64,000 nucleotides of DNA from Bordetella genomosp. 8 (lineage in GTDB: Bacteria; Pseudomonadota; Gammaproteobacteria; Burkholderiales; Burkholderiaceae_B), in NCBI RefSeq assembly GCF_002119685.1, contig NZ_CP021108.1:5084001-5148000 (forward strand), written 5' to 3'. The position numbers and the translations under genes were made by a program. Shown here one piece after another: positions 1-7,544 of the stretch (its first letter is position 1; every line of letters starts with the position of its first letter). Below the pieces are notes generated by a model. It searched no databases. It was not told the origin of the DNA and saw only the letters and a program-made list of their open reading frames with translations.

Positions 1-615
1 GCCATCCGGATTCAGCTGGTACAGGCCGATGGTGAACAGCTGCATCACCTCGCGCGCATAATTCTCGTCCGGCTCGCGACCGGTGCGCGGGTCTTCCTTG
101 CGATTGCCGCGATACGTCAGCATGCAGCCCATCGATACGTTCAGCGTCACCGCGCCCAGCAGCGTGCGGTAATCGCCCAGGCCATGTTCGGCCAGGATAT
201 CCATGAAAGATGCCGCGCCAAACAAGGGCCAGTTGGTGGTGATCGCCGACACGCCCACCACGAAGATTTCCGACAAGGCGAAGGCCACCCGCGTGCGCAC
301 CTGGTCGGGCGCCGAGATGAACTTGCGCCACAGGGTCGATTCCAGCGGCGCGTTGATGCCGTTGCCCTTGTTGGCCTCGTTGTCGGCCCGGATGGACAGC
401 AGCCAGTCGAAATGCGTCTGCGATGGCGGCAGGTTCAACTGCTCGTCCAGCCAGGCCGCGTAGCCCATGCGCACCACGCGATCGATTTCCGCGGGCGTCG
501 GGCCGAACGTGGCCTGCGCCAGGAAACGCGACGCCTGCCCAGGCGTCGGCACGGGATAGTCATCGCCCAAGGTAGCGGGGTCGGCGCGAGGCGGCCGGGT
601 GGTCGTCACTGACAT
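1..615 (-). CDS. DUF1800 family protein (partial, N-terminal 205 residues)
   Basis: The reverse strand reads without a stop from an ATG at 613-615 to the window edge, so the C-terminal part is missing. The visible residues contain the features usual near the start of DUF1800 proteins: an ARFLAQATFGP-like segment (here SRFLAQATFGPT), the stretch VRTRVAFALSEIFVV, and YRGNRKEDPRTGREPDENYAREVMQLF split over residues of about 160-195. Members of this family are of unknown function, usually about 450-600 aa and often next to a DUF1501 gene, which would lie outside this window. It is divergent from the ABC exporter gene at 806. Family assignment is from memory of these motifs and is fairly sure; function is unknown. 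Confidence 0.85.
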   Translation of the reverse strand, partial: MSVTTTRPPRADPATLGDDYPVPTPGQASRFLAQATFGPTPAEIDRVVRMGYAAWLDEQLNLPPSQTHFDWLLSIRADNEANKGNGINAPLESTLWRKFISAPDQVRTRVAFALSEIFVVGVSAITTNWPLFGAASFMDILAEHGLGDYRTLLGAVTLNVSMGCMLTYRGNRKEDPRTGREPDENYAREVMQLFTIGLYQLNPDG

Positions 616-748
616 GGCGGCATGAAGTCTGCAACGCACCCACCTTAGACGCATCGCAGCATGCCCACAATTCCGGCGCTTGGCGTAGAAAGCGGTGCCT
701 GGCCAACCGAACGGCCTAGTCCGGACGACGACCCGCCGTGGATACGCC

Positions 749-764
749 CGGCACAGGCCTTGCC
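749..764 (+). promoter_or_regulatory. Sigma-54 (-24/-12) promoter of the ABC-kinase-receiver gene
   Basis: The sequence CGGCACAGGCCTTGCC fits the RpoN consensus TGGCAC-N5-TTGCW: the -24 GG is at 750-751 and the -12 GC at 762-763, exactly ten bases apart. Transcription would start near 775, about 30 bases before the ATG at 806. It matches three other sites in the first 17 kb of the window. The first T and the last base deviate from consensus. Confidence 0.65.
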
Positions 765-805
765 GCCGTGGCGCGCACGACGCAACTCATCCTTTGGGAG
801 TCGGC

Positions 806-3502
806 ATGGCAGACGAGGCATCACGCTACGCACGCGCGGAGGTATTGCGCACCCTGGGGCGCTCATTATGGAAATACCGGCGCCGGGCGGGCGCGGCGCT
901 GGTCCTGCTCGTCATGGCCAAGGGCTTCGCCGTGGCCGTGCCCGTGGCGCTGAAGATGGTGGTCGACCAGTTGAGCAGACCCGACGCTATGCTGGCGCTG
1001 CCGGTGTTCCTGCTCGTCGGCTACACGCTGCTGCGCTTTGCCGGCGGCCTGTTCACCGAACTGCGCGACATTGTCTTCTCGCCGGTGGCACAGGCGACGG
1101 TGGCTGAATTCAACCTGCGCATCTTCGAGCATCTGCATCGGCTGGGCGCCCGCTTCCATGCCAATCGCCAGACCGGTACGCTGGCACGCGACGTCGAACG
1201 CGGGACGAACGGCATCGGCTTCCTGATGGGAACGGCGCTGTTCACATTGCTGCCGACGCTGGTGGAGATAGGCTCCGTCGTGGCGATCCTGGTGGGCGCC
1301 TATGACCTGGCCTTCGCCGTCATCGTCGCCGCCACCTTCGTGCTCTACGCCGTCGTGACCTATGTGCTGACCAAGCGGCGCATCTACTACCAGCGCATGA
1401 TCAACGAACTGGATTCGGCGGCGGGCGGGCGCATGGTGGACAGCCTGCTCAACTACGAATCGGTGAAGCTCTACACCAACGAAGCCGGTGAGTCGCGGCG
1501 ACTGCGCGACCTGCTGGATCGCTGGCGCGCGGTGGGCATCGATAACCAGCGCGCACTGTCGACGCTGCACATCTCGCAGAGCGCGGTGATCGCCCTCGGC
1601 GTGGGCGCGGTCATGCTGCTGGCGGGCGTGCAGGTCGTCAACCGCGGCATGACCGTCGGCGACCTGGTACTGGTCAATGCCTACATCATCCAGATCTGCC
1701 TGCCGCTGAATACCCTGGGCCTCGTGTTCCGCCAGACCAAGGAGGCGATGATCAATGCGGAGCAGGTCTGCGGCCTGCTGCGGTTGCCACCTGAAAGCGA
1801 TCCCGCGACGCCCGCGCCCTCCTTCCATCCGGGGCGCGGCGACGTACGATTCGAGAACGTGAACTTCAGCTACGAACCGGGCAGGCAGATCCTGTGGGAC
1901 GTCAGCCTACACATCCCGCCTGGCGGCACGCTGGCCGTGGTCGGCGGCAGCGGCTCGGGAAAATCGACGCTGGGCCGTCTGCTGTTCCGCTTCTACGAAG
2001 CGGACTCGGGCCGCGTTACCGTCGACGGCGTGGATGTGCGCAGCGTCGATCCGGGCAGCCTTCGGCGCCACCTAGGCATCGTTCCGCAGGACACCATGCT
2101 GTTCAACGACACCATCGCGTACAACATCGGCTATGGCAGACCGGGTGCATCGTTGACGGACATCATCGAGGCCGCCAAGGGGGCGCGCCTGCACGACTTC
2201 GTGCATAGCCTGCCGGCGCAGTACGACACCCTGGTGGGCGAGCGCGGCGTCAAACTGTCCGGCGGAGAACGGCAGCGCATCGCCATCGCACGCGCCATCC
2301 TGAAGAATCCGCCCATCATGTTGTTCGACGAGGCGACGTCGGCGCTGGACACGCGCACGGAACGCGCGATCCAGGCCGAGCTGGACCGCATCTCTCGGGG
2401 CCGCACCACGCTGATCATCGCGCATCGCCTGTCTACGGTGGTCGACGCCGACGAAATCGTGGTGCTGGAGCACGGCCGGGTCGTCGAGCGGGGCAGGCAT
2501 GCCGAACTGCTGGCGGCAAAGGGCATGTACGCACAGATGTGGACCCTGCAGCGCCAACAGACCGAACTGGAGCAGGCCGGATCGAAGCGATCCGCGCAGC
2601 CCGTCAACCTGGCGGCCTTGGTTGCGGGGGTGCTCGACGCCATACGCCAGGTCATCGATGAGAAGGGCGTCATCCTCTACACCGAGCTGAGCATGGAGAG
2701 CGCCCGCGTCACGGGCGACCCCGGTGTCTTGCAACAGGTCATCTGGGACATGTGCCTGAACGCGATCGCGGCGACGCCGGCGGGCGGCCGCATCGAGCTG
2801 AGCCTGCGCCGCGCGCACGACGCGGCGCGCCTCGCCGTGACGGACGGCCGCCTGCCGCCAGCCGATGCGGCCGCCCTGGATGTGTCCGATCAGATGAATG
2901 CGGTGCTCGCCGACCGGCCGCCGCTGGACGTCACGCACGCCCGCGCGGACATCGAGAAATTCGGCGGCCGCTTCGGCAGCGATACGATGCCCGGCGGACC
3001 GGGCCGCACCTACTGGCTGGAGATGCCGCTACGCGCGCCGAGCACGCCCGCGCTGCCTTTCGTCGGTCCGGTCCGCCAGGCATCGCTGCAAGGGGCGCGC
3101 GTCTTCCTGGTCGACGATAGCGAAGAGGAGCGCGCGCGCGTCGGCGCGGCCATGCAGCGCGCGGGCGCCGACGTACGCTACTTCAAGACGGGAGGCGCGC
3201 TGCTGGACGCTCTGCGCGGCGCGCCGGAAAACGACTGGCCCGATGCACTGGTGTGCGACGTCACGCTCGACGACATGGATGGCTATGCCATGGTCGCCGC
3301 GGTGCGCCAACTCGAAGCCGCGCGTGGCGTGGGCCTGGCCAATCGCATCCCCGCCATCGCCATATCGGGACATTCCGCATCGGAGGGCCGGTTGCGCGCA
3401 TTGATGGCAGGCTACCAGACGCATACACCCAGACCGGTCGACGAAGACACCATCGTCAACATCACCGCGAAGCTCATGAGCGAGAAGTTCCACCGCGTGT
3501 AA
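806..3502 (+). CDS. ABC exporter (Atm1/HMT1-like) fused to a kinase-like ATPase domain and a receiver domain
   Basis: This 898-aa protein has three parts. Residues 1-330 are a six-helix ABC exporter membrane domain. Residues about 345-590 are the nucleotide-binding domain: Walker A GGSGSGKST at 380, signature LSGGERQR from 484, Walker B aspartate D508 in LFDEATSALD, and the H-loop H540. This half resembles Atm1/HMT1/ABCB6-type exporters. Residues about 605-745 resemble a GHKL histidine-kinase ATPase domain, with an N-box-like DMCLNAIAATP and a terminal GRTYWLEMPL, but I see no phospho-accepting H-box before it. Residues about 765-895 form a receiver domain with the acidic pair near D770 and the expected phospho-acceptor D818; the usual lysine is replaced by R876. 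The start at 806 is chosen for the TTGGGAG ribosome site at 794-800. Substrate unknown. A sigma-54 promoter lies just upstream and the sigma-54 glycan operon follows. Confidence 0.9.
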   Translation: MADEASRYARAEVLRTLGRSLWKYRRRAGAALVLLVMAKGFAVAVPVALKMVVDQLSRPDAMLALPVFLLVGYTLLRFAGGLFTELRDIVFSPVAQATVAEFNLRIFEHLHRLGARFHANRQTGTLARDVERGTNGIGFLMGTALFTLLPTLVEIGSVVAILVGAYDLAFAVIVAATFVLYAVVTYVLTKRRIYYQRMINELDSAAGGRMVDSLLNYESVKLYTNEAGESRRLRDLLDRWRAVGIDNQRALSTLHISQSAVIALGVGAVMLLAGVQVVNRGMTVGDLVLVNAYIIQICLPLNTLGLVFRQTKEAMINAEQVCGLLRLPPESDPATPAPSFHPGRGDVRFENVNFSYEPGRQILWDVSLHIPPGGTLAVVGGSGSGKSTLGRLLFRFYEADSGRVTVDGVDVRSVDPGSLRRHLGIVPQDTMLFNDTIAYNIGYGRPGASLTDIIEAAKGARLHDFVHSLPAQYDTLVGERGVKLSGGERQRIAIARAILKNPPIMLFDEATSALDTRTERAIQAELDRISRGRTTLIIAHRLSTVVDADEIVVLEHGRVVERGRHAELLAAKGMYAQMWTLQRQQTELEQAGSKRSAQPVNLAALVAGVLDAIRQVIDEKGVILYTELSMESARVTGDPGVLQQVIWDMCLNAIAATPAGGRIELSLRRAHDAARLAVTDGRLPPADAAALDVSDQMNAVLADRPPLDVTHARADIEKFGGRFGSDTMPGGPGRTYWLEMPLRAPSTPALPFVGPVRQASLQGARVFLVDDSEEERARVGAAMQRAGADVRYFKTGGALLDALRGAPENDWPDALVCDVTLDDMDGYAMVAAVRQLEAARGVGLANRIPAIAISGHSASEGRLRALMAGYQTHTPRPVDEDTIVNITAKLMSEKFHRV

Positions 3503-3542
3503 TCGGTGCTGTGCGATGCGCCGTGCGCGTCAGCCCAAGCCC

Positions 3543-3569
3543 GAACCGTTACACAGAGAACCGTTACAC
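3543..3569 (+). repeat. Direct repeat GAACCGTTACAC x2, upstream of the sigma-54 promoter
   Basis: Two perfect copies of GAACCGTTACAC lie at 3543-3554 and 3558-3569, 15 bases from start to start, ending 14 bases before the -24 element at 3584. A shorter CGTTACA also precedes the sigma-54 site of the hemerythrin gene at 15454-15460. They may bind a regulator, but activators of sigma-54 usually bind further upstream, so the role is uncertain. Confidence 0.5.
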
Positions 3570-3582
3570 GGCGACGCCATAA

Positions 3583-3598
3583 CGGCACACGGCTTGCA
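3583..3598 (+). promoter_or_regulatory. Sigma-54 (-24/-12) promoter of the glycan operon
   Basis: CGGCACACGGCTTGCA differs from the RpoN consensus TGGCACRNNNNTTGCW only in its first base. The GG (3584-3585) and GC (3596-3597) are ten bases apart. The start of transcription would be near 3609, leaving a leader of about 105 bases before the glycosyltransferase ATG at 3714. This is the best-matching of the four sigma-54 sites in the window. Confidence 0.75.
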
Positions 3599-3713
3599 CC
3601 CCCACGCTACCGAGCAGAGGATGAGTCTGGACATCGCACAGCGAGCGATCGAGTGTGATACGCAGCTGGTTCTCGGATGAGCGGCCAACAAGTCGACCAG
3701 TACGGAGAGAACC

Positions 3714-5003
3714 ATGCGAAGAATCGCCATCGTGAGTGAACACGCATCGCCATTGGCGCTTGCGGGCAGCGTCGACAGCGGCGGACAGAATATCTACGTT
3801 GCGCAGATCGCCAGGCATTTCGCGCGGATGGGACATCAGGTGGACGTGTACACCCGCGCAGACAGTCCGCGCCTTCCCGCCGAAGTCACCTGGGAGGATG
3901 GCGTCCGCGTCATCCACGTTCCCGCCGGACCCGCGCGCGAGATCCCCAAGGAACAGCTGCTGCCCTACATGGATCAGTTCGGCGACTTCCTCATGCGCCA
4001 TTTCGCCCGGCCGGAGCGGCGCTACGACATCGTGCATGCCAACTTCTTCATGTCCGCCCTGGCCGCGCTGCCCGCCGCACGCGCATGCGGGATACCCATC
4101 GCAGTCACCTTCCATGCGCTGGGACGCGTCCGGCGCCAATTCCAGAAGGAAGCCGATCTGTTCCCCGAACGCCGCTTCGACATCGAAGATGACATCATCG
4201 CGCGCGCCGACCGCATCATCGCGGAATGCCCACAGGACAAGCAAGACATGGTGACGCTGTACGGCGCCGATCCGCGCCGCTTGTCCATCGTGCCCTGCGG
4301 TTACGACCCGGCCGAGATGCTGCCCATGGATCGGATCCGCGCGCGCGCCGAACTCGGATGGAACGACAACAGGTTCACGTTGCTGCAGCTGGGCCGCATG
4401 GTGCCGCGAAAAGGTGTCGACAACGTCATACGCGCCCTCGGCCGCCTGCGCCGCCGGCACGGCATCGATGCCCGGCTGTGCGTCGTCGGGGGCAATAGCG
4501 CCACGCCGTCGGAAAGCGCGACGCCGGAGCTGGCGCGCCTGCGCGCCGTCGCACGCGAGGAAGGCGTGCTTCAGCACGTCGAATTCACCGGCCGCCGCGA
4601 CCGGCTGCAGCTGCGCGCTTACTACTGCGCGAGCGATGTCTTCGTCACCACGCCGTGGTACGAGCCCTTTGGCATCACACCGCTGGAAGCCATGGCATGC
4701 GCCAGGCCGGTGGTGGGCTCCGATACCGGCGGTATCCGTTTTTCCGTACGGCACGGCGAGACCGGCTGGCTGGTACCGCCCAAGGAGCCCGATGCGCTCG
4801 CCGATCGCCTGGCCATGCTGGCGCGCGACAGCCTGCTGCGCCATCGCATGGGCGAAGCGGGACTGCAGCGCGCGCGCAGGTACTTCACCTGGCCATGCGT
4901 GAGCCGCCAGCTGATGGACGTCTTCGAAGAAATCATGGCGCCGGCCATCCTGCCCGACGTCGCCCCCGCGCCCGCGGCAGCCGCCGCCCGTGCCATCGCC
5001 TGA
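3714..5003 (+). CDS. GT4 family glycosyltransferase (sucrose-phosphate-synthase-like N-terminus)
   Basis: The 429-aa protein has a GT-B fold. Its N-terminus reads IAIVSEHASPLA, then GSVDSGGQNIYV at about residues 18-29, a donor/acceptor loop typical of the sucrose synthase/phosphate synthase and MshA-like branch of GT4. The C-terminal half has EPFGITPLEAMACARPVVG (about 317-335), the E-x7-E motif that binds the nucleotide sugar. It would transfer a sugar from an activated donor to a glycan in the cytoplasm. The ATG is preceded by GGAGAGAACC. It is the first gene of an 11-gene operon that follows a sigma-54 promoter; the next gene begins 12 bases after its stop. Donor and acceptor cannot be told from sequence. 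Confidence 0.9.
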   Translation: MRRIAIVSEHASPLALAGSVDSGGQNIYVAQIARHFARMGHQVDVYTRADSPRLPAEVTWEDGVRVIHVPAGPAREIPKEQLLPYMDQFGDFLMRHFARPERRYDIVHANFFMSALAALPAARACGIPIAVTFHALGRVRRQFQKEADLFPERRFDIEDDIIARADRIIAECPQDKQDMVTLYGADPRRLSIVPCGYDPAEMLPMDRIRARAELGWNDNRFTLLQLGRMVPRKGVDNVIRALGRLRRRHGIDARLCVVGGNSATPSESATPELARLRAVAREEGVLQHVEFTGRRDRLQLRAYYCASDVFVTTPWYEPFGITPLEAMACARPVVGSDTGGIRFSVRHGETGWLVPPKEPDALADRLAMLARDSLLRHRMGEAGLQRARRYFTWPCVSRQLMDVFEEIMAPAILPDVAPAPAAAAARAIA

Positions 5004-5015
5004 GGAGTTGCCTGT

Positions 5016-5744
5016 ATGCCTGATACCGATACATCCACCGTCTCGGGCCGCGTCGCCATCGTTACCGGTGGCGGCAGCGGCCTGGGCAAGGCCATCTGCA
5101 CGCTGCTCGCCGGCGACGGCGCCAAGGTCGTGGTCGCGGACTACGACGTCGACGCGGCCGAGCGCGTCGCCGGGTCGCTGCCGGGCGAGCATGGGCTGGC
5201 CGTGGGCCTGGACGTGGGCAATGAACAGCAGGTCCGCGATGCCCTGCGCCAGGTCGCGGAACGCCACGGCCGGCTCGATATCCTGATCAACAACGCGGGC
5301 GTCGACGTGACGGCGCCGTTGGAAGCGCTGGACGTGGCCGATTGGGAACGCGTGGTCCGTACCAACCTGACGGGTCCGTTCATGCTCTGCAAGTACGGCA
5401 TGGGCCATCTGGGCAAGGGCGGCCACATCGTCAATATCGCCTCCACCGCGGCCCGCCGCGCCTGGCCCAACGCGTCCGTGTACCACGCCACCAAGTACGG
5501 CCTGATGGGTTTGTCCCACGCCCTGCACGCCGAACTGCGGCCCAGGGGCATCAAGGTCTCCGCCGTCATCGCCGGCGGCATGCGCACGCCTTTCCTGCTG
5601 GATCGCTTCCCCGACATCGACACCGGCACGCTGCAGGATCCTGCCAACGTCGCGCGCGCCGTGCGCTTCGTGCTGACCCAGCCGGAAGAAACCGTGGTCC
5701 CCGAAGTGATGGTGCTTCCCATGCGCGAGAGCTCATGGCCATGA
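5016..5744 (+). CDS. Short-chain dehydrogenase/reductase (SDR)
   Basis: This 242-aa classical SDR has the NAD(P)-binding glycine motif GGGSGLG (18-24), NNAG (92-95) and the catalytic Ser143, Tyr156 and Lys160 (YHATK). An aspartate after the second strand (VVADYD) suggests NAD rather than NADP. It would oxidise or reduce a hydroxyl/keto group, presumably on a sugar or nucleotide-sugar intermediate given its place between a glycosyltransferase and a sugar phosphatase. A GAGGAG ribosome site precedes the ATG. Its stop overlaps the start of the next gene (ATGA). The substrate is an inference from context only. Confidence 0.9.
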   Translation: MPDTDTSTVSGRVAIVTGGGSGLGKAICTLLAGDGAKVVVADYDVDAAERVAGSLPGEHGLAVGLDVGNEQQVRDALRQVAERHGRLDILINNAGVDVTAPLEALDVADWERVVRTNLTGPFMLCKYGMGHLGKGGHIVNIASTAARRAWPNASVYHATKYGLMGLSHALHAELRPRGIKVSAVIAGGMRTPFLLDRFPDIDTGTLQDPANVARAVRFVLTQPEETVVPEVMVLPMRESSWP

Positions 5745-6337
5745 ACATGAAGCCCGCCATTTTCCTCGACAAGGACGGCACGCTGCTGGCCGACGTTCCC
5801 TACAACGCCGATCCGGCGCGCATGGCGTGGGCGCCCGGCGCGCGTGAAGGCGTCGCCCTGCTGGCCCAGCTGGGCCATCCGCTGATCGTCATCAGCAACC
5901 AGGCCGGGGTGGCGATGGGGCGCTTCGACGAAGCGGCCCTGCATCCGGTACGCCACCGCCTGGAGGCCATGTTCCGCACCCGGGGCGCGCAACTGGCGGA
6001 CTTCTATTTCTGCCCGCACCATCCGGAAGGCACGCAGGCTGCCTACGCCGTGTCCTGCATCTGCCGCAAGCCCATGCCAGGGCTCCTGCGGCGGGCCGCC
6101 GCCGACCACGGCGTCGATCTGTGCGCCTCGTGGTTCGTGGGAGACATCCTGAACGATGTCGAAGCCGGCGCCCGCGCGGGTTGCCACACCCTGTTGCTGG
6201 ACAACGGCCATGAGACCGAATGGAGGCAGGGACGCTGGCGCACGCCGGAAGAAACGGCGCCCGACCTTTACATGGCCGCGCGCCTGATCGCGCGCAAGCT
6301 GCGCTGCACGCCATCGCGCGGAAAGGAGACGGCATGA
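5741..6337 (+). CDS. HAD-IIIA phosphatase, GmhB/HisB-N-like
   Basis: The 198-aa protein starts with the HAD nucleophile motif LDKDGT (Asp10 and Asp12) and carries the zinc-loop pattern CPHHPEG...CICRKPMPG typical of D-glycero-D-manno-heptose-bisphosphate phosphatase (GmhB) and histidinol-phosphatase domains, then VGDILNDVEAG for metal binding. It probably dephosphorylates a sugar bisphosphate such as a heptose intermediate. Two heptosyltransferase-family genes in the same operon fit this. Three in-frame ATGs are close together (5735, 5741, 5747); I chose 5741 because it forms an ATGA overlap with the SDR stop and lies about 9 bases from GAGAG. No histidine-biosynthesis gene is near, so a GmhB-like role is more likely than HisB. 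Confidence 0.85.
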   Translation: MNMKPAIFLDKDGTLLADVPYNADPARMAWAPGAREGVALLAQLGHPLIVISNQAGVAMGRFDEAALHPVRHRLEAMFRTRGAQLADFYFCPHHPEGTQAAYAVSCICRKPMPGLLRRAAADHGVDLCASWFVGDILNDVEAGARAGCHTLLLDNGHETEWRQGRWRTPEETAPDLYMAARLIARKLRCTPSRGKETA

Positions 6338-7512
6338 GCCCACGCGATCCGCCGGCGACCGGCCTGCCTGCCTTAGGCCTCGATGGCCCGACGGCGCCTG
6401 TCGATGCCGCCGCACAGGGATGGCGCAACGCGCGCAACCTGCTCTGCATCCGGTTGGACAATATGGGCGACGTGCTGATGACCACGCCCGCGCTGCGCGC
6501 CTTGAAGGCGGTGCGGCCGGACCGGCGCATCACGCTGTTGGCGTCGCGTTCTGGCGCGGCGATCGCGCCACATGTGCGCGACATCGACGACGTGATCGTC
6601 TACGAGGCCGCCTGGATGAAGAACGCGGCCAGTCCGCCGGAGCGCTTCCACGCGACGGTGCAACAGCTGCGCGAACGCCGCTTCGACGCTGCCGTCGTCT
6701 TCACCGTCTACAGCCAGAGCGCCTTGCCCGCCGCCCTGCTGTGCCATGCCGCCGGCATCCCGCGCGTGCTGGCCTACAGCCGCGAAAACCCCTATCACCT
6801 GATCAGCGATTGGGCCAGGGAGATCGAGCCCCTGCCCGAACCGCGCCATGAGGTCCAGCGCCAGCTGGACCTGGTGGCGACCATAGGCGCGCAGGCGCCG
6901 GACCGTCATCTTGCCTTCAGCGTCCGGGATGCCGACCAGGCGGGGCTGGACAAGGTGTTGCGGGCGCGGGACCTATCGCTGCCGCGCGACTGCGTACTGG
7001 CGCATTGCGGCGCGACCGCGGAATCGCGCCGCTACCCCGCCGCCCTGTTCGCGCAGGCCATCGACATGGTGGCCGGCGCCGGCGGATGCGTGATCCTGAC
7101 CGGATCGCCCGATGAGCAAGCGCTGGTCGATGACGTCATGGCCCGCAGCTGCGACCCGCGCCGGCTGGTGAACCTGGCGGGCGCGCTGACCCTGGGCGAA
7201 TTCGGCGCGCTGATCGCGCGCGCCAGCCTGCTCATCTCGAACAACAGCGGGCCGGTGCATATCGCCGCCGCGCTGGGCACGCCCATCGTGGATCTTTATG
7301 CACTGACCAATCCGCAACATACCCCTTGGGAAGTCCCCCATCGACTGCTGTACCGGGATGTTCCCTGCAAGTACTGCTATCGCAGCGTATGCCCCCTGGG
7401 CCATCACGCCTGCCTTAGCGCCGTCGATCCATGGCAGGTTGCGCAGGCGGCGTTCGAGCTGTTGGAGAGCCATGCTGGCACCCGCCCGCCCGTCATGATC
7501 AAGGCCGCCTGA
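6334..7512 (+). CDS. GT9 (heptosyltransferase family) glycosyltransferase
   Basis: This 392-aa GT-B enzyme belongs to the ADP-heptose:LPS heptosyltransferase family. It has the N-terminal LCIRLDNMGDVLMTTPALRAL motif split around residues 36-56, the central VLAHCGATAESRRYP (substrate phosphate contact) and the C-terminal SNNSGPVHIAAALGTPIVDLY. A cysteine-rich segment (CKYCYRSVCPLGHHAC) near the end is usual in this subgroup. It would add a heptose or similar sugar. The ATG at 6334 overlaps the preceding stop and follows AAAGGAGACGGC. A second member of the family lies at 10333 in the same operon, suggesting two successive additions. Confidence 0.9.
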   Translation: MSPRDPPATGLPALGLDGPTAPVDAAAQGWRNARNLLCIRLDNMGDVLMTTPALRALKAVRPDRRITLLASRSGAAIAPHVRDIDDVIVYEAAWMKNAASPPERFHATVQQLRERRFDAAVVFTVYSQSALPAALLCHAAGIPRVLAYSRENPYHLISDWAREIEPLPEPRHEVQRQLDLVATIGAQAPDRHLAFSVRDADQAGLDKVLRARDLSLPRDCVLAHCGATAESRRYPAALFAQAIDMVAGAGGCVILTGSPDEQALVDDVMARSCDPRRLVNLAGALTLGEFGALIARASLLISNNSGPVHIAAALGTPIVDLYALTNPQHTPWEVPHRLLYRDVPCKYCYRSVCPLGHHACLSAVDPWQVAQAAFELLESHAGTRPPVMIKAA

Positions 7513-7544
7513 GACGACGCCCAGGCCCCGTAAAGGACAACACC

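Noticed and set aside
695..805. A longer N-terminus for the ABC fusion protein
   Set aside because: The extra 37 residues would span the predicted sigma-54 promoter and transcription start; the ATG at 806 has a ribosome site at the right distance.
3564..5528. A long open frame on the minus strand opposite the first glycosyltransferase and SDR genes
   Set aside because: It is a shadow of the GC-rich coding strand. Its predicted protein is rich in His, Gln, Arg and Gly with no recognisable domain, while the plus strand carries two clear enzyme families.
5342..5735. A longer form of the GmhB-like phosphatase starting inside the SDR gene
   Set aside because: The extra 133 residues would be read in the wrong frame of a clear SDR gene. 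The catalytic DxD begins just after the ATG at 5741, which has a good ribosome site.
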